Shown: positions 1-8,533 of the stretch, one piece after another
Layout of the letters: every line of letters begins with the position of its first letter
Numbering within the stretch: the first letter of the stretch is position 1
IMG/VR virus record: IMGVR_UViG_3300008963_000727
Coordinates: 124,001 to 188,000 of that record
Source: a virus
DNA length: 64,000 nt
Reading direction: 5' to 3' (one strand)
Notes under the pieces: model-generated
Told to the model about the DNA's origin: nothing
What the model saw: only the letters and a program-made list of their open reading frames with translations
The model's database searches: none
Translations under genes and position numbers: made by a program

Positions 1-1
1 A

Positions 2-241
2 TATAATCTTGGGAACAACGTAGGCAAAAGCAATATTGACATTGTGAAAACTGCACAACGCGTTATTAATAAAAAATTAGTATGGAAATATGGCAAAGAA
101 CGTGAAGGAGACCCAGCAACTCTTTTGACAGATTATCAAACGTTTAAAAATGCTTCGGGGTGGCAACCAAGATGGAAACTTGAAGATATAATAGAACACG
201 TGTGGAATTGGCGAAATAACTATGCCGATAGAGTTGCCTGA
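2..241 (+). CDS. galE: UDP-glucose 4-epimerase, C-terminal part (cut by window edge)
   Basis: The frame is open from the left edge, so the gene begins outside the window and only about 79 C-terminal residues are seen. They match the end of GalE-type extended SDR epimerases: a YNLGNNVGKS stretch (usually YNLGNG.G.S), a REGDPATLLTD segment (usually R.GDPA.L.AD), and the closing GWQPRWKLEDII..VWNW motif. GalE interconverts UDP-glucose and UDP-galactose (or the N-acetyl forms). The NAD site and catalytic Tyr/Lys lie outside, so activity cannot be judged. A GTG at 44 could be read as a start but is internal. It overlaps the next gene by 20 nt and opens a sugar-related block. Confidence 0.85.
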   Translation, partial: YNLGNNVGKSNIDIVKTAQRVINKKLVWKYGKEREGDPATLLTDYQTFKNASGWQPRWKLEDIIEHVWNWRNNYADRVA

Positions 242-458
242 CTTTTTACCCGGGTCTGATAAAACAGAATTTGTTGCTATATGGGCAAATGAAGATGTTA
301 ATGATCATCATACTCGGATAGCCAATTGGTGCATAGAACAAAATATCAATTCTGAATTCATCGGTATGTGGATGGTAGCCGATGGGACAAACCAATGTTC
401 TCTATGGAAAATTAACGATCCACAAGAAAGAACAATTTTTAGACTAAAATGGGCTTAG
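222..458 (+). CDS. Hypothetical protein, 78 aa
   Basis: I do not recognise this small acidic protein. It is soluble in appearance and rich in Trp, Asn and Asp, with no signal peptide or membrane segment. The ATG lies inside the end of the galE-type gene (20-nt overlap), and only one base separates its stop from the next start, so it is probably translated in one run with its neighbours. Confidence 0.6.
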   Translation: MPIELPDFLPGSDKTEFVAIWANEDVNDHHTRIANWCIEQNINSEFIGMWMVADGTNQCSLWKINDPQERTIFRLKWA

Positions 459-459
459 T

Positions 460-720
460 ATGGAAGTCATAGTGCATGAATTTGATATGGCTGGCGTTGA
501 TGACCCTGATCTTTATGCTGCTGAACCCTTGTATAATTGGGAGAAAAGTCAAGAAGGACAGTGGGTCATCAAACATTCCAAAATAACACCTTCGTGGCAT
601 AAATGTCACTTTGGTAATCCATTTGGTTGGAAGTATATCGTAAAAGCCGAACTTGAAGGTGCTGCACTAACAGAGTGGTTATTAAAACACGGACCAATAA
701 AATCCAAACATAAGTATTAA
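460..720 (+). CDS. Hypothetical protein, 86 aa
   Basis: Unrecognised. It is rich in Trp, His and Lys, with a central WHKCHFGNPFGWKY segment and a basic tail. No transmembrane segment is seen. It sits one base after the preceding gene and three bases before the mini-aminotransferase, so it belongs to the same transcript. Function unknown. Confidence 0.6.
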   Translation: MEVIVHEFDMAGVDDPDLYAAEPLYNWEKSQEGQWVIKHSKITPSWHKCHFGNPFGWKYIVKAELEGAALTEWLLKHGPIKSKHKY

Positions 721-723
721 TTA

Positions 724-1344
724 ATGAGTTACGAAACCCTTTTTAAATTTGAAAAAAAATTAGCAGAATATACCGGTGCTCCATACGCAGTTGCTACAGA
801 TTGTTGCACACACGCAATTGAACTATGTATGATTTATGATGAGGTAAAAACCACACAATTTACCTCGCGAACCTATCTTTCTGTTCCAATGACTCTATAT
901 CGTTTGGGTATAAAATTTGATATGTTTGACCATATATGGACAGGTGAATATAAATTTTTACAAACGCGTATATGGGATTCAGCAAGAAGATTAGAGCCGG
1001 GGATGTATCGTGAGGGACAAATGCAGTGCCTGAGTTTTGGCTATTCAAAACCAATGCATCTTGGAAGGTGTGGTGCTATTTTATTAGATGATGAAGCAGC
1101 ATATCATGCTCTTAGTGAAATGAGGGCAGATGGGCGAGCACTTGAATATTCTACGTGGTCATCTCAAAAACGTTTCTATAGTGGATTTCATTATTGTCCA
1201 ACATTAGAAACGTGTCAATTAGGCATAGAAAAACTGGATAAAGTAGCACCACAGTGCCAAATGAGTAACTATCCTGACTGTAGAGAATGCTTTTTTACAG
1301 AACGAACAAATTATTCTCAGTCTATGCAACTCAGTTTATTTTAG
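724..1344 (+). CDS. Short DegT/DnrJ/EryC1-type aminotransferase (206 aa)
   Basis: The N-terminus (residues 8-34, ending in ATDCCTHAIEL) matches the substrate and PLP-phosphate entry of DegT-family sugar aminotransferases. Asp85 in WDSARRL is placed like the PLP-ring aspartate, and Lys109 in SFGYSKPMHLG like the Schiff-base lysine. Full members are about 360-400 residues, so this is a mini-version lacking most of the C-terminal domain. In its place is a short tail with a Cys cluster (PQCQMSNYPDCRECFF). It ends cleanly and shows no frameshift. A full-length relative lies at 22911-23990. Activity on nucleotide-linked ketosugars is inferred from the family; the short form might instead be a regulatory or binding variant. 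Confidence 0.7.
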   Translation: MSYETLFKFEKKLAEYTGAPYAVATDCCTHAIELCMIYDEVKTTQFTSRTYLSVPMTLYRLGIKFDMFDHIWTGEYKFLQTRIWDSARRLEPGMYREGQMQCLSFGYSKPMHLGRCGAILLDDEAAYHALSEMRADGRALEYSTWSSQKRFYSGFHYCPTLETCQLGIEKLDKVAPQCQMSNYPDCRECFFTERTNYSQSMQLSLF

Positions 1345-1354
1345 CATTTTAAAT

Positions 1355-1381
1355 TTGACAATATTTTTCTAATAATATAGA
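1355..1381 (+). promoter_or_regulatory. Possible sigma70-like promoter for the lipoprotein gene
   Basis: TTGACA (1355-1360) is followed after 15 nt by TATAGA (1376-1381) in the 70-nt gap before the lipoprotein gene. The -35 is perfect but the spacing is short. The gap holds no other feature. Confidence 0.45.
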
Positions 1382-1414
1382 CTGTCCAAGTCTTTAGAAA
1401 AAGTTAAATCAAAA

Positions 1415-3751
1415 ATGAAAAAATACAATGTTGTTCTTTTCTTAGCACTTCCCGTTCTTGCTGCTTGTGGTGGCAGCGGTGGGGGGACTGGTGGTTCCAC
1501 CTCCTCCAGCCCTAATGGACATAGTATGAAGCCAGTCCTCATAGATAGTTATGAGCCTCTATCTGGAGACGACCGTGGTCCAATTGACGACATCTATGTC
1601 CAAGACCTAACTCGTGATGGCGTAGAAGAGGTAGTAATTGCAGGAAGGCTGACGCAGCCTTCAACCATAGAAGACTGGCAAGAATATGATATGCAAATAT
1701 ATGGTTGGAACAGTGGCTCTTTCAAAAGCGAGACAAAAACGTGGTTCAACAACGCCACTAATCAGATTCTAGGCACAGAGCCCAGTGTGCACTTTGGCGA
1801 TTTTGACGGCGATGGGCACACAGATATGTCTGTTGCTCATAGTATGGATATGGCTGCGTATGGTCCGAGTTATGTCTATTTCAACGACGGTAACAGATTT
1901 GACAGAAGGGTCGGCATAACACACGAAACTAACGCCCACGATTCTTCCGTTGGCGATTTTAATAATGATGGGTTTGACGATTTACTGCTTGGTGGTGACG
2001 GTATGTCAATATCACTTGGCTCTGCCGACGGCACCTTTAAAACACTTCAATCTACCAACCCGAATCCTTATGGATCTGGAATTGCTACTGGTGATTTTCT
2101 AAATGACGGTACTGTCACGTTTGTCGCCACCGATAGAGTTAATCAAAATTTGTGGGGTTTGGATTTAAGTGGGGAGGAACTTGAAATAAACCATTTAGCG
2201 AATCTACCCAAAAATAGATTTGAGTTATCTAAATGGGACGATGAGCGTGCAAATACAAGGTACAAAGATACCGTCAGGGTGCTGGCATTTGATTTCAATA
2301 ATGACGGAATCGATGATGTTGTATCCTTTAGCACGTTGGGGAAGAACGGTGAATTTCACGGTTATACAGAAGTCCAGTTTATAGAAAATGATGGATCAGG
2401 CAATTTTGCCGATGTCACTGATGAAGTTCTCAAGGAATTTGATACAGAACAGCATGTTTCTTATAACCCAAGGCTTGTTGATGTAAATGGCGACGGCCTT
2501 TTAGACATTATGATGTCCGAAGTTACTACATCCGTTCTGCTGCAGCAGAACGACGGTAGTTTTGTAGAGCGATTCAAGGAAGACTTTGATGCTTACAATC
2601 AGACGATAAGAGAACAAATTGCTGGTCAGGCAGATGGAGCAGAGCCAGAGAACGCCATTGTTACTGGTCCTGATGGTGCTAAGTTTTTGGTCAGCAAAGT
2701 CAATGAGATAGACGATTTTGGCGGCTTTGAAGAAAATAAGATTTTCCTCTCCGAGATAGGTGGCAATGGGACCATCACTGTTGCTACAACCGTTGAAGCA
2801 TTGAAGAATCAATGGACTTGGATGACGGACGAACAGGCAAGTGAGATTCTTTCACTCACCGCCTCCGGATCTGTGGATGGTGTGCCTGTTATTGACTACA
2901 CCCGAGCGATGGCACCGATTGGGGAGTTGTCATTAAACCTAAAAAATGGTCAAAGAATTGAACAACTCTTGGGTCATGTGACTGGATTGGATTTAAATTC
3001 TAATAAATCAGTCCTTGCAACTGATGATTTTAATCGGACATTTTCGGTTGATTTAAGTGAGTCTGTTGGGGATACAGTAACAGGATGGCATTCATATGCT
3101 GATATTACAGATCCTTCTACATTTAATTATAGCAATCGGTCTGCTAATTTAGTGGATGGTGATACCTTTTCTTTTAAAGGAACAACACTGTATCACTCTG
3201 ATTCAGATTTGAGTAATTACAGCCTTTCTCTGCCTCATGTAAAGATTAGAGAGAACCTTTACCTTAGTGCTACATTTTCTGATATTGACTTTAGCCCTTG
3301 GGTTGGGATGTCTGGTATGTGGGGGGAGGTTGAAAGTTCAGAAATAATAGAAGGAATTGTGACTTTTAAAAAAGATCAGTGGGTAGTGAATACTGGACTA
3401 ATGCACACACAAACTGAAATAACTCCCGGTTTGATCAATGGGGTCAGCGACATTTATTCAGTATGGGGCGATATTGGATGGCAAGATAAGAGCAACAACT
3501 TTGGAGTATATGGTGGGGTTGATCCATATGTTATCTCCGGGTCTGCCACTATTTCAATGCCGGGTTCAGTGAATGAAAATGGTGATTTAAAATTTATTGA
3601 CGACGAAGTTTCTTTAATTAATGAAGAAAATGTTTATGTGAGGTTGCATTTAGAAAATGACTTGACAGAAAATCTAAATGTTTCAACCAGTGGAATTATT
3701 AGACAAAATAACAAAAACAGTGTTTCTGTGAATATTGATTGGGATTTTTAA
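1415..3751 (+). CDS. Lipoprotein with VCBS/FG-GAP repeats and beta-strand C-terminus (778 aa)
   Basis: An N-terminal lipoprotein signal is clear: MKKY, a hydrophobic stretch, then the lipobox LAAC with Cys18, followed by a Gly/Ser linker. Calcium-loop-like VCBS/FG-GAP repeats lie near residues 129 (DFDGDGHTD), 183 (DFNNDGFDD), 293 (DFNNDGIDD) and 356 (DVNGDGLLD), suggesting a beta-propeller. The last roughly 220 residues look like a beta-rich outer-membrane domain ending in Phe (VNIDWDF), similar in style to the C-termini of some alphaproteobacterial S8-peptidase autotransporters. Composition changes along the gene (GC 30/60 at 1561-1620, 19/60 at 3121-3180), suggesting a mosaic. An exported lipoprotein in a phage could alter the host envelope or block superinfection; that is inference. 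Confidence 0.75.
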   Translation: MKKYNVVLFLALPVLAACGGSGGGTGGSTSSSPNGHSMKPVLIDSYEPLSGDDRGPIDDIYVQDLTRDGVEEVVIAGRLTQPSTIEDWQEYDMQIYGWNSGSFKSETKTWFNNATNQILGTEPSVHFGDFDGDGHTDMSVAHSMDMAAYGPSYVYFNDGNRFDRRVGITHETNAHDSSVGDFNNDGFDDLLLGGDGMSISLGSADGTFKTLQSTNPNPYGSGIATGDFLNDGTVTFVATDRVNQNLWGLDLSGEELEINHLANLPKNRFELSKWDDERANTRYKDTVRVLAFDFNNDGIDDVVSFSTLGKNGEFHGYTEVQFIENDGSGNFADVTDEVLKEFDTEQHVSYNPRLVDVNGDGLLDIMMSEVTTSVLLQQNDGSFVERFKEDFDAYNQTIREQIAGQADGAEPENAIVTGPDGAKFLVSKVNEIDDFGGFEENKIFLSEIGGNGTITVATTVEALKNQWTWMTDEQASEILSLTASGSVDGVPVIDYTRAMAPIGELSLNLKNGQRIEQLLGHVTGLDLNSNKSVLATDDFNRTFSVDLSESVGDTVTGWHSYADITDPSTFNYSNRSANLVDGDTFSFKGTTLYHSDSDLSNYSLSLPHVKIRENLYLSATFSDIDFSPWVGMSGMWGEVESSEIIEGIVTFKKDQWVVNTGLMHTQTEITPGLINGVSDIYSVWGDIGWQDKSNNFGVYGGVDPYVISGSATISMPGSVNENGDLKFIDDEVSLINEENVYVRLHLENDLTENLNVSTSGIIRQNNKNSVSVNIDWDF

Positions 3752-3758
3752 TAACGAT

Positions 3759-4817
3759 ATGTTTAATCCCTCGGTAATTTTATCTAATACAAAGAAAGAA
3801 GAGTTATCCAAAGAAGATACTGTTTATTTGGTCAAAGATCATATTCCAGATATTGAGGATTATGTTTCTTTTACTAATATCGGCAGTGGAGACACTATCA
3901 AATATTTTTTGGATTATAATACTCAAGAAAAATTATTTGTATTTGACTATTATTTGGGGTTTGAAGATTACGAAGACAATGGATTTTTTTATCCGGGGTT
4001 CTTTATTGGTTGTATTAGTCAATATAGAGATAGAATTGATCCAACCGCATTTGAACCCAACTGGGAAAGAAAAACCGTTCCATTAAATTGTCTTTTAAAC
4101 AAAGAGAGAATTCATAGAGTATTAGTTAGCAACTGGATTTTTAAAAACTACGATTGGCAGAAAGATTTAATTTATAGTCAATCATGGAACAAAAGTAACA
4201 CAAGAAGACAACGGTATGCAGAACAACTATTTCATAAACATTATTCTTCAGATCCCAATAAAGTTTTTAATCAACTATCACCAAATTGGTTTTCTTTTAG
4301 AAATGAAGACGCATCAAAATATCAGTACAAAGATAATGTAGAGATATTCAACGAAAGTTTATATCCAGAAGTATTCTCAAAGACTGCTATCAGCATTGTT
4401 ACAGAACCAGATTTTTGGATTAATGCGTGTGCTATCACAGAAAAGTATATTAACGCGGTAATCGGATTAACAATACCAATTGTTACTGGATACAAGATTT
4501 ATGATAAATTAAACGCAATAGGCTTTGATACATTTGAGGACTTTATTAACACAGAATATCAGTATGAAAAAGATCCGACAAAGCGTGTTATTGATATGAT
4601 GGAGTTTAATAAAGAAGTATTTTCTGCTGCTACAAATTTAATTCAAACTCCAGAAATTCAGCGTAGATTATTGAAAAATAGAGAACACCTATTTGATACA
4701 GAATCAATAAGAACTCTATCCAGAAAAAACTTAAATTCTGAAAAAGCAGAAAATCTTTTTCGATCACGCACTGGTAGCATTTTAAATTATTTCAGAAACC
4801 ATAACGGATCTTGGTAA
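3759..4817 (+). CDS. Phage glycosyltransferase-like protein, five-paralogue family (352 aa)
   Basis: The C-terminal half carries the motif shared with four other proteins in this window (starts near 26384, 27493, 28863 and 38333): a strand with TE, then (T)EK, then a run like IPIVTG, then GFDTFEDF. The EK...P..G pattern resembles the nucleotide-sugar part of GT10/GT47-type (fucosyltransferase/exostosin) enzymes. The family is assigned by pattern only. I prefer the ATG at 3759, eight bases past the previous stop, over an upstream in-frame start at 3735 that would overlap it. The protein is soluble, with no membrane segment. This copy is separated from the others by 22 kb. Confidence 0.6.
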   Translation: MFNPSVILSNTKKEELSKEDTVYLVKDHIPDIEDYVSFTNIGSGDTIKYFLDYNTQEKLFVFDYYLGFEDYEDNGFFYPGFFIGCISQYRDRIDPTAFEPNWERKTVPLNCLLNKERIHRVLVSNWIFKNYDWQKDLIYSQSWNKSNTRRQRYAEQLFHKHYSSDPNKVFNQLSPNWFSFRNEDASKYQYKDNVEIFNESLYPEVFSKTAISIVTEPDFWINACAITEKYINAVIGLTIPIVTGYKIYDKLNAIGFDTFEDFINTEYQYEKDPTKRVIDMMEFNKEVFSAATNLIQTPEIQRRLLKNREHLFDTESIRTLSRKNLNSEKAENLFRSRTGSILNYFRNHNGSW

Positions 4818-4826
4818 GTATGTTTT

Positions 4827-5675
4827 ATGCAACTAATATCATCTGACTCAATACTAAAAATTTCAGTCTTGTTGCCCACGCGTGGTAGAACTGAACAACT
4901 ACTAAAAAGTCTTAATAGTCTCATAACAACTGTATCTGACACTTCTGAAATAGAAATACTCCTTGCATTTGATAATGATGATACTGAAAGTTATGAATAC
5001 TTTGCCGAGAATATTATCCCTAAATTAGATGGACACAGGGTTTCTTACAAGGCATTAAAGTTCCCCCCACTGGGATACTCAAGATTAAATCAGTATGTGA
5101 ATCACTTAGCAGGACATGCCCGAGGTCGATGGTTGTTCTTTTGGAATGACGACGCTGAAATGCAAACACAAGATTGGGATATAGAGTTTTCTAAATGGGA
5201 TGGGCATTTTCGCGTATTAGCAGTTCATACTCACAATGAACACCCATACAGTATTTTTCCAATCGTTCCAGTTGAGTGGTTTAAATTATTGGGATATTTG
5301 AGCAGTCATCCCCTAAATGATGCAGAGATATCACAAATTGCGTATCTATTGGGAATATTTGAAAGAATTGATGTGTGGGTCGAACACGATAGATTTGATT
5401 TAACTGGTAATAACCATGACGAAACATTTGAGTCAAGGCGATTGTTAGAAGGCAATCCTACGCAACCCGGTGATATTGCACATAAAGATGCAAGAGCAAA
5501 ACGATACCAAATGGCAGATCGGATCGCATGGTTTTTAAAAATACAAGGCGAATCTGTTAAACCATGGATAGATTATTTGACTGGTGAAAGAGATCCGTGG
5601 AAAGATATAATGGCGGCTGATATAAACAATCAAATGCATTTGGTTGATTTAAAAAAGCACGACCAAAAGAAATAA
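4827..5675 (+). CDS. Glycosyltransferase family 2-like protein (282 aa)
   Basis: The N-terminus (residues 12-22, ISVLLPTRGR) is the first strand of a GT-A fold. A nucleotide-binding aspartate stretch (LAFDNDD) follows, and near residue 107 the WNDDAEM segment supplies the metal-binding DxD-like site. About 280 residues is normal for a cytosolic GT2 enzyme. Such proteins move a sugar from a nucleotide donor to a growing glycan; donor and acceptor cannot be read from sequence. It follows the previous glycosyltransferase-like gene by 9 nt and precedes an SGNH hydrolase by 6 nt, so the three probably act on the same glycan. Confidence 0.8.
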   Translation: MQLISSDSILKISVLLPTRGRTEQLLKSLNSLITTVSDTSEIEILLAFDNDDTESYEYFAENIIPKLDGHRVSYKALKFPPLGYSRLNQYVNHLAGHARGRWLFFWNDDAEMQTQDWDIEFSKWDGHFRVLAVHTHNEHPYSIFPIVPVEWFKLLGYLSSHPLNDAEISQIAYLLGIFERIDVWVEHDRFDLTGNNHDETFESRRLLEGNPTQPGDIAHKDARAKRYQMADRIAWFLKIQGESVKPWIDYLTGERDPWKDIMAADINNQMHLVDLKKHDQKK

Positions 5676-5681
5676 GTTTGT

Positions 5682-6461
5682 ATGTCTAAAATAGTAAGTT
5701 TCGGTGATAGTTTTATATTTGGATATGAAATTCCAGAAAATTATGACGGCTCTGCGGGTTGGCCAAGTGTAGCAGCCAAAAAACTAAATGTAGATTTTGA
5801 ATGTAAAGCCTCACCGGGAGCAAGCAATTCATCTATTTGTAGAAGAATTTTGGATTATTATTCAGACAATAACAACTCAAATGATTTAGCAATAATAAAC
5901 TGGACATGGTCTCATAGATGGAGTTATTTTGTCAATCAAAGCAATTGGAACACATGGATTAATTTTGGTCCATCAGTTAAAAACTCTCCGTTTGGAGATT
6001 TACAGGAAATAGAAAATATTGATCTTAAAAACAATGATTTTTCAAGACAACTTAAAGAAACATTGAATAAAAAATCAAAAATTAGTATAGACTACCAAAA
6101 ACAATTAGAAAGCATGTATATTGAATATATTAGTGATAATGAAATGATGAATAAGTTTAATTCTTTACAATCAATATACTGTGCTACAACATTTTTATTG
6201 AATAAAGGTATAAAATTTGTTCAAACCAACATGGATAATGAAATATTTGAGACTAAATGGTTTTGTGATGGGTATATCCAAGAACTACAAAAATTTATAC
6301 TACCACATATGAGTTCATTTAATGATTTAAATTTTTTAGATTGGAGCAGAAAGAACAACTTTAAAGTTACAGAACCGGGATGGCATCCGCTTGACGATGC
6401 ACACGAAGCGGCGGCAGAATATTGGTTGCCTACATATAAAGAACTATTAGGGTTGGATTAA
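5682..6461 (+). CDS. SGNH/GDSL-type hydrolase (259 aa)
   Basis: Block I is SFGDSF with nucleophile Ser10. PGASN gives the block III Asn. Near the C-terminus WHPLDDAH supplies the DxxH catalytic pair. These place it in the SGNH superfamily of esterases and O-acyl (acetyl) hydrolases or transferases. No signal peptide is present, so it acts in the cell or on the virion. The neighbouring glycosyltransferases suggest sugar O-acetyl editing. Its last four bases overlap the end of the convergent gene at 6458-7003. A second SGNH-like protein is at 7819-8526. Confidence 0.8.
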   Translation: MSKIVSFGDSFIFGYEIPENYDGSAGWPSVAAKKLNVDFECKASPGASNSSICRRILDYYSDNNNSNDLAIINWTWSHRWSYFVNQSNWNTWINFGPSVKNSPFGDLQEIENIDLKNNDFSRQLKETLNKKSKISIDYQKQLESMYIEYISDNEMMNKFNSLQSIYCATTFLLNKGIKFVQTNMDNEIFETKWFCDGYIQELQKFILPHMSSFNDLNFLDWSRKNNFKVTEPGWHPLDDAHEAAAEYWLPTYKELLGLD

Positions 6462-7003
6462 AGATATTGTTTAACTAAATCAAGTTTGCGGTCGTATGTG
6501 TCAAGCCACTGTTTGACTGGATCTAAATCTAATTCATCTGACGCATCTTCTTTAAATTTATATTTGACTGCTGGATCTTTTTGAGTAACGGTTTTATGTT
6601 CTTCTTTTAATTTTTCAAGAACTTCAACGAGATCAGGTGTTAAATGTTTTTCTAATGCTTCAAGAATCTTTTTATATTGTGGTGATTCTGTTGGCTTGGG
6701 ATCTTTAGATATTTCTAAAATAACATTCTTTGTTTCAATGACGCGAGTGAATACTGCATCTTCAACATCAAATAAAAATGCAACATCTTGCCGTGTCTGT
6801 GTTTTTGTGGTATCTTGCATCTGTTTTAGTTGGGCTTTTAAATTATCAACTTTTTGCAGATCATCTACAAGTCGGTCAAACTTTGGTCCAAGTTTGCTGT
6901 CAATTTGAGCAGTGATCTTTGTTTCATCACGATCATATTGTTTAACGCCGGGAACACCAGCCGCTTCAACAATGTTTAAGAAATTTTTAATATCATCAAT
7001 CAT
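6458..7003 (-). CDS. Hypothetical coiled-coil protein, 181 aa, lone minus-strand gene
   Basis: No family is recognised. The protein is highly charged (Lys, Asp, Glu), predicted largely helical, with a likely coiled coil around residues 40-75 (FDRLVDDLQKVDNLKAQLKQ) and a second helical stretch near 105-135. It is the only minus-strand gene in the first 23 kb, ends convergently with the SGNH gene (4-nt overlap), and starts 31 nt from the divergent MazG-like gene, so that short gap must hold the starts of both. Its isolated orientation suggests separate timing or a later insertion. Confidence 0.65.
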   Translation of the reverse strand: MIDDIKNFLNIVEAAGVPGVKQYDRDETKITAQIDSKLGPKFDRLVDDLQKVDNLKAQLKQMQDTTKTQTRQDVAFLFDVEDAVFTRVIETKNVILEISKDPKPTESPQYKKILEALEKHLTPDLVEVLEKLKEEHKTVTQKDPAVKYKFKEDASDELDLDPVKQWLDTYDRKLDLVKQYL

Positions 7004-7034
7004 AGTGATATTTATTAAAGAGAGGAAATAAAAT

Positions 7035-7403
7035 ATGACAAACCCATTTAAAGATCAGAAAATATTCATGGAAGCATGTGACCAAACAGTTGGCACACAC
7101 AATCCAGAACAATTTGATTTATACAGAAACCTAATTAAGGAAGAAGTAGCAGAACTTGACGAAGCAATTGATGCCGATGACAGAGTAGAAAAACTTGATG
7201 CATTACTTGACATTATGGTCGTCACTCTTGGTGCATTACATTCTCTTGGAGTAGATGATGAAAATGCATGGAAGGAAGTTATTTCTTCTAACATGAGTAA
7301 AATTGACGCAGAAACAGGAAAGGTTTTAAAAAGAGCGGATGGCAAAGTAATTAAGCCAGATACATTCAAGCCACCACGTTTAGATAATTTTTTTCTTGAT
7401 TAA
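7035..7403 (+). CDS. MazG-like nucleotide pyrophosphohydrolase (122 aa)
   Basis: The helix pair with KEEVAELDEA (about residues 35-45) and DALLDIMVVTLGA (about 56-68) gives the ExxE ... ExxD-type metal site of all-alpha NTP pyrophosphohydrolases (MazG/phosphoribosyl-ATP pyrophosphohydrolase fold). Length fits single-domain phage MazG-like proteins. Family members cleave NTPs or dNTPs to NMP and pyrophosphate. Phage copies are proposed to clean non-canonical nucleotides or adjust nucleotide alarmones; which applies here is unknown. A good Shine-Dalgarno (AGAGAGG) lies just upstream. Confidence 0.8.
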   Translation: MTNPFKDQKIFMEACDQTVGTHNPEQFDLYRNLIKEEVAELDEAIDADDRVEKLDALLDIMVVTLGALHSLGVDDENAWKEVISSNMSKIDAETGKVLKRADGKVIKPDTFKPPRLDNFFLD

Positions 7404-7425
7404 AAGTAGAATAGTGTGTTATAAT
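7396..7425 (+). promoter_or_regulatory. Sigma70-like promoter
   Basis: TTGATT (7396-7401), an 18-nt spacer, then a perfect TATAAT (7420-7425) precede the gene starting at 7451. The -35 overlaps the end of the MazG-like gene. The same TTGATT-18-TATAAT arrangement occurs at 18494-18523. Confidence 0.75.
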
Positions 7426-7450
7426 ACTAGTATGAATTCCAAGGTCAAAT

Positions 7451-7822
7451 ATGTTTGAAAATATTAAAAAACGATTCCAGAAACCAAAAACACAACCATC
7501 TCCTACGCCTTCTAAACCAAAAAAGAGTGAAAAAGAAATTGCAGAGAAAAAGGGTGAACCTTATGTCGCAATCTTGGGAATGGAAGTAGACCCAGAGAAT
7601 CTACACCAAGGCTCTTTTGAACTTGATTGGAACGAAAAGTTCGTATCTAATTTAATTAGGGCTGGCTATCAAGGTGAAACTGATGCAGATGTAGTAGATC
7701 AATGGTTTCAAACCGTGTGTCGCCATGTTGTTATGGAAACATATGATCAATATGATGCTATGAACCATGAAACCTATGTACATACCCGCGATTTAGGGAA
7801 TGGCAGGAAAGAAATTTCGTGA
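7451..7822 (+). CDS. Conserved marine-phage-type hypothetical protein (123 aa)
   Basis: The first 35 residues are a basic, Pro- and Lys-rich tail (QKPKTQPSPTPSKPKK); the rest is a compact acidic domain beginning near PYVAILGMEVDPEN. It resembles small uncharacterised proteins seen in marine T4-like phages, but I assign no function. It follows a strong sigma70-like promoter and an AAGG ribosome site, and its stop overlaps the GTG start of the next gene by 4 nt (GTGA). Confidence 0.7.
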   Translation: MFENIKKRFQKPKTQPSPTPSKPKKSEKEIAEKKGEPYVAILGMEVDPENLHQGSFELDWNEKFVSNLIRAGYQGETDADVVDQWFQTVCRHVVMETYDQYDAMNHETYVHTRDLGNGRKEIS

Positions 7823-8526
7823 TACTTTATGTAAATGGTGATAGCCACACTGCTGCAGCAGAAGCCGTTAATCCACATGCGTTTGCCGAAGACGATGGGA
7901 AATACTTCTACAAAGGCAGAGCACCACACCCTGATAATTTAAAAGTTAGTTGGGGGAAACTATTAGCAGATTCTCTCCATGCAGGGTTTCATTGTGGTGC
8001 TGAGAGTGCAAGTTCTAATGAAAGAATACTGCGAACATCAAGAAAGTGGATTGAAGAAACATATCCAAAATTCAATGACGAACTATTAGTCATTATTCAG
8101 TGGTCCACTTGGGAAAGAGAAGAATGGGTAATAGACGACGAATATTATCAAATTAACGCATCTGGCAAAGACAACCTCCCAGAATCACACCAAGAAAAAT
8201 ATAAAGAATTTATATCTACATTGAATTTGCCACGAAAGACCATGCATGTACATAAAGATATTTGGGATTTTCATCGTGAGTTATTAGAGAAAAATATAAA
8301 ACATATATTTTTCAATGGAAATATATGCTTTAGAACAATTAATAATATTCAAGATTGGGGCGTTAATTATATTGGTCCCTATGATTCTGATAAAACATTT
8401 CACGCAATACTAAAAGAATCTGGGTTCAAAACAGTATCCCCAGATTCTTGGCATTTTGGTAGAGATGCCCATAGTTTTTGGTCTCGTTATATGTTACAAT
8501 ATATTTTAAACAACGGCATATTATAG
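7819..8526 (+). CDS. SGNH-hydrolase-like protein (235 aa)
   Basis: The pattern of a divergent SGNH enzyme is visible: NGDSHTAA with Ser9 as probable nucleophile, SASSNERI around residue 70 as the Asn block, and WHFGRDAH near residue 212 supplying a D/H pair. A GTG start is implied by the 4-nt overlap with the previous gene. No signal peptide is seen. It resembles the SGNH protein at 5682-6461 in domain order but is not a close copy. Esterase or O-acyltransferase activity is inferred from the motif only. Confidence 0.65.
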   Translation: MILYVNGDSHTAAAEAVNPHAFAEDDGKYFYKGRAPHPDNLKVSWGKLLADSLHAGFHCGAESASSNERILRTSRKWIEETYPKFNDELLVIIQWSTWEREEWVIDDEYYQINASGKDNLPESHQEKYKEFISTLNLPRKTMHVHKDIWDFHRELLEKNIKHIFFNGNICFRTINNIQDWGVNYIGPYDSDKTFHAILKESGFKTVSPDSWHFGRDAHSFWSRYMLQYILNNGIL

Positions 8527-8533
8527 GCAATCT

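Noticed and set aside
7055-7369. Minus-strand frame opposite the MazG-like gene
   Set aside because: Ser-rich shadow of a well-supported gene; no ribosome site.
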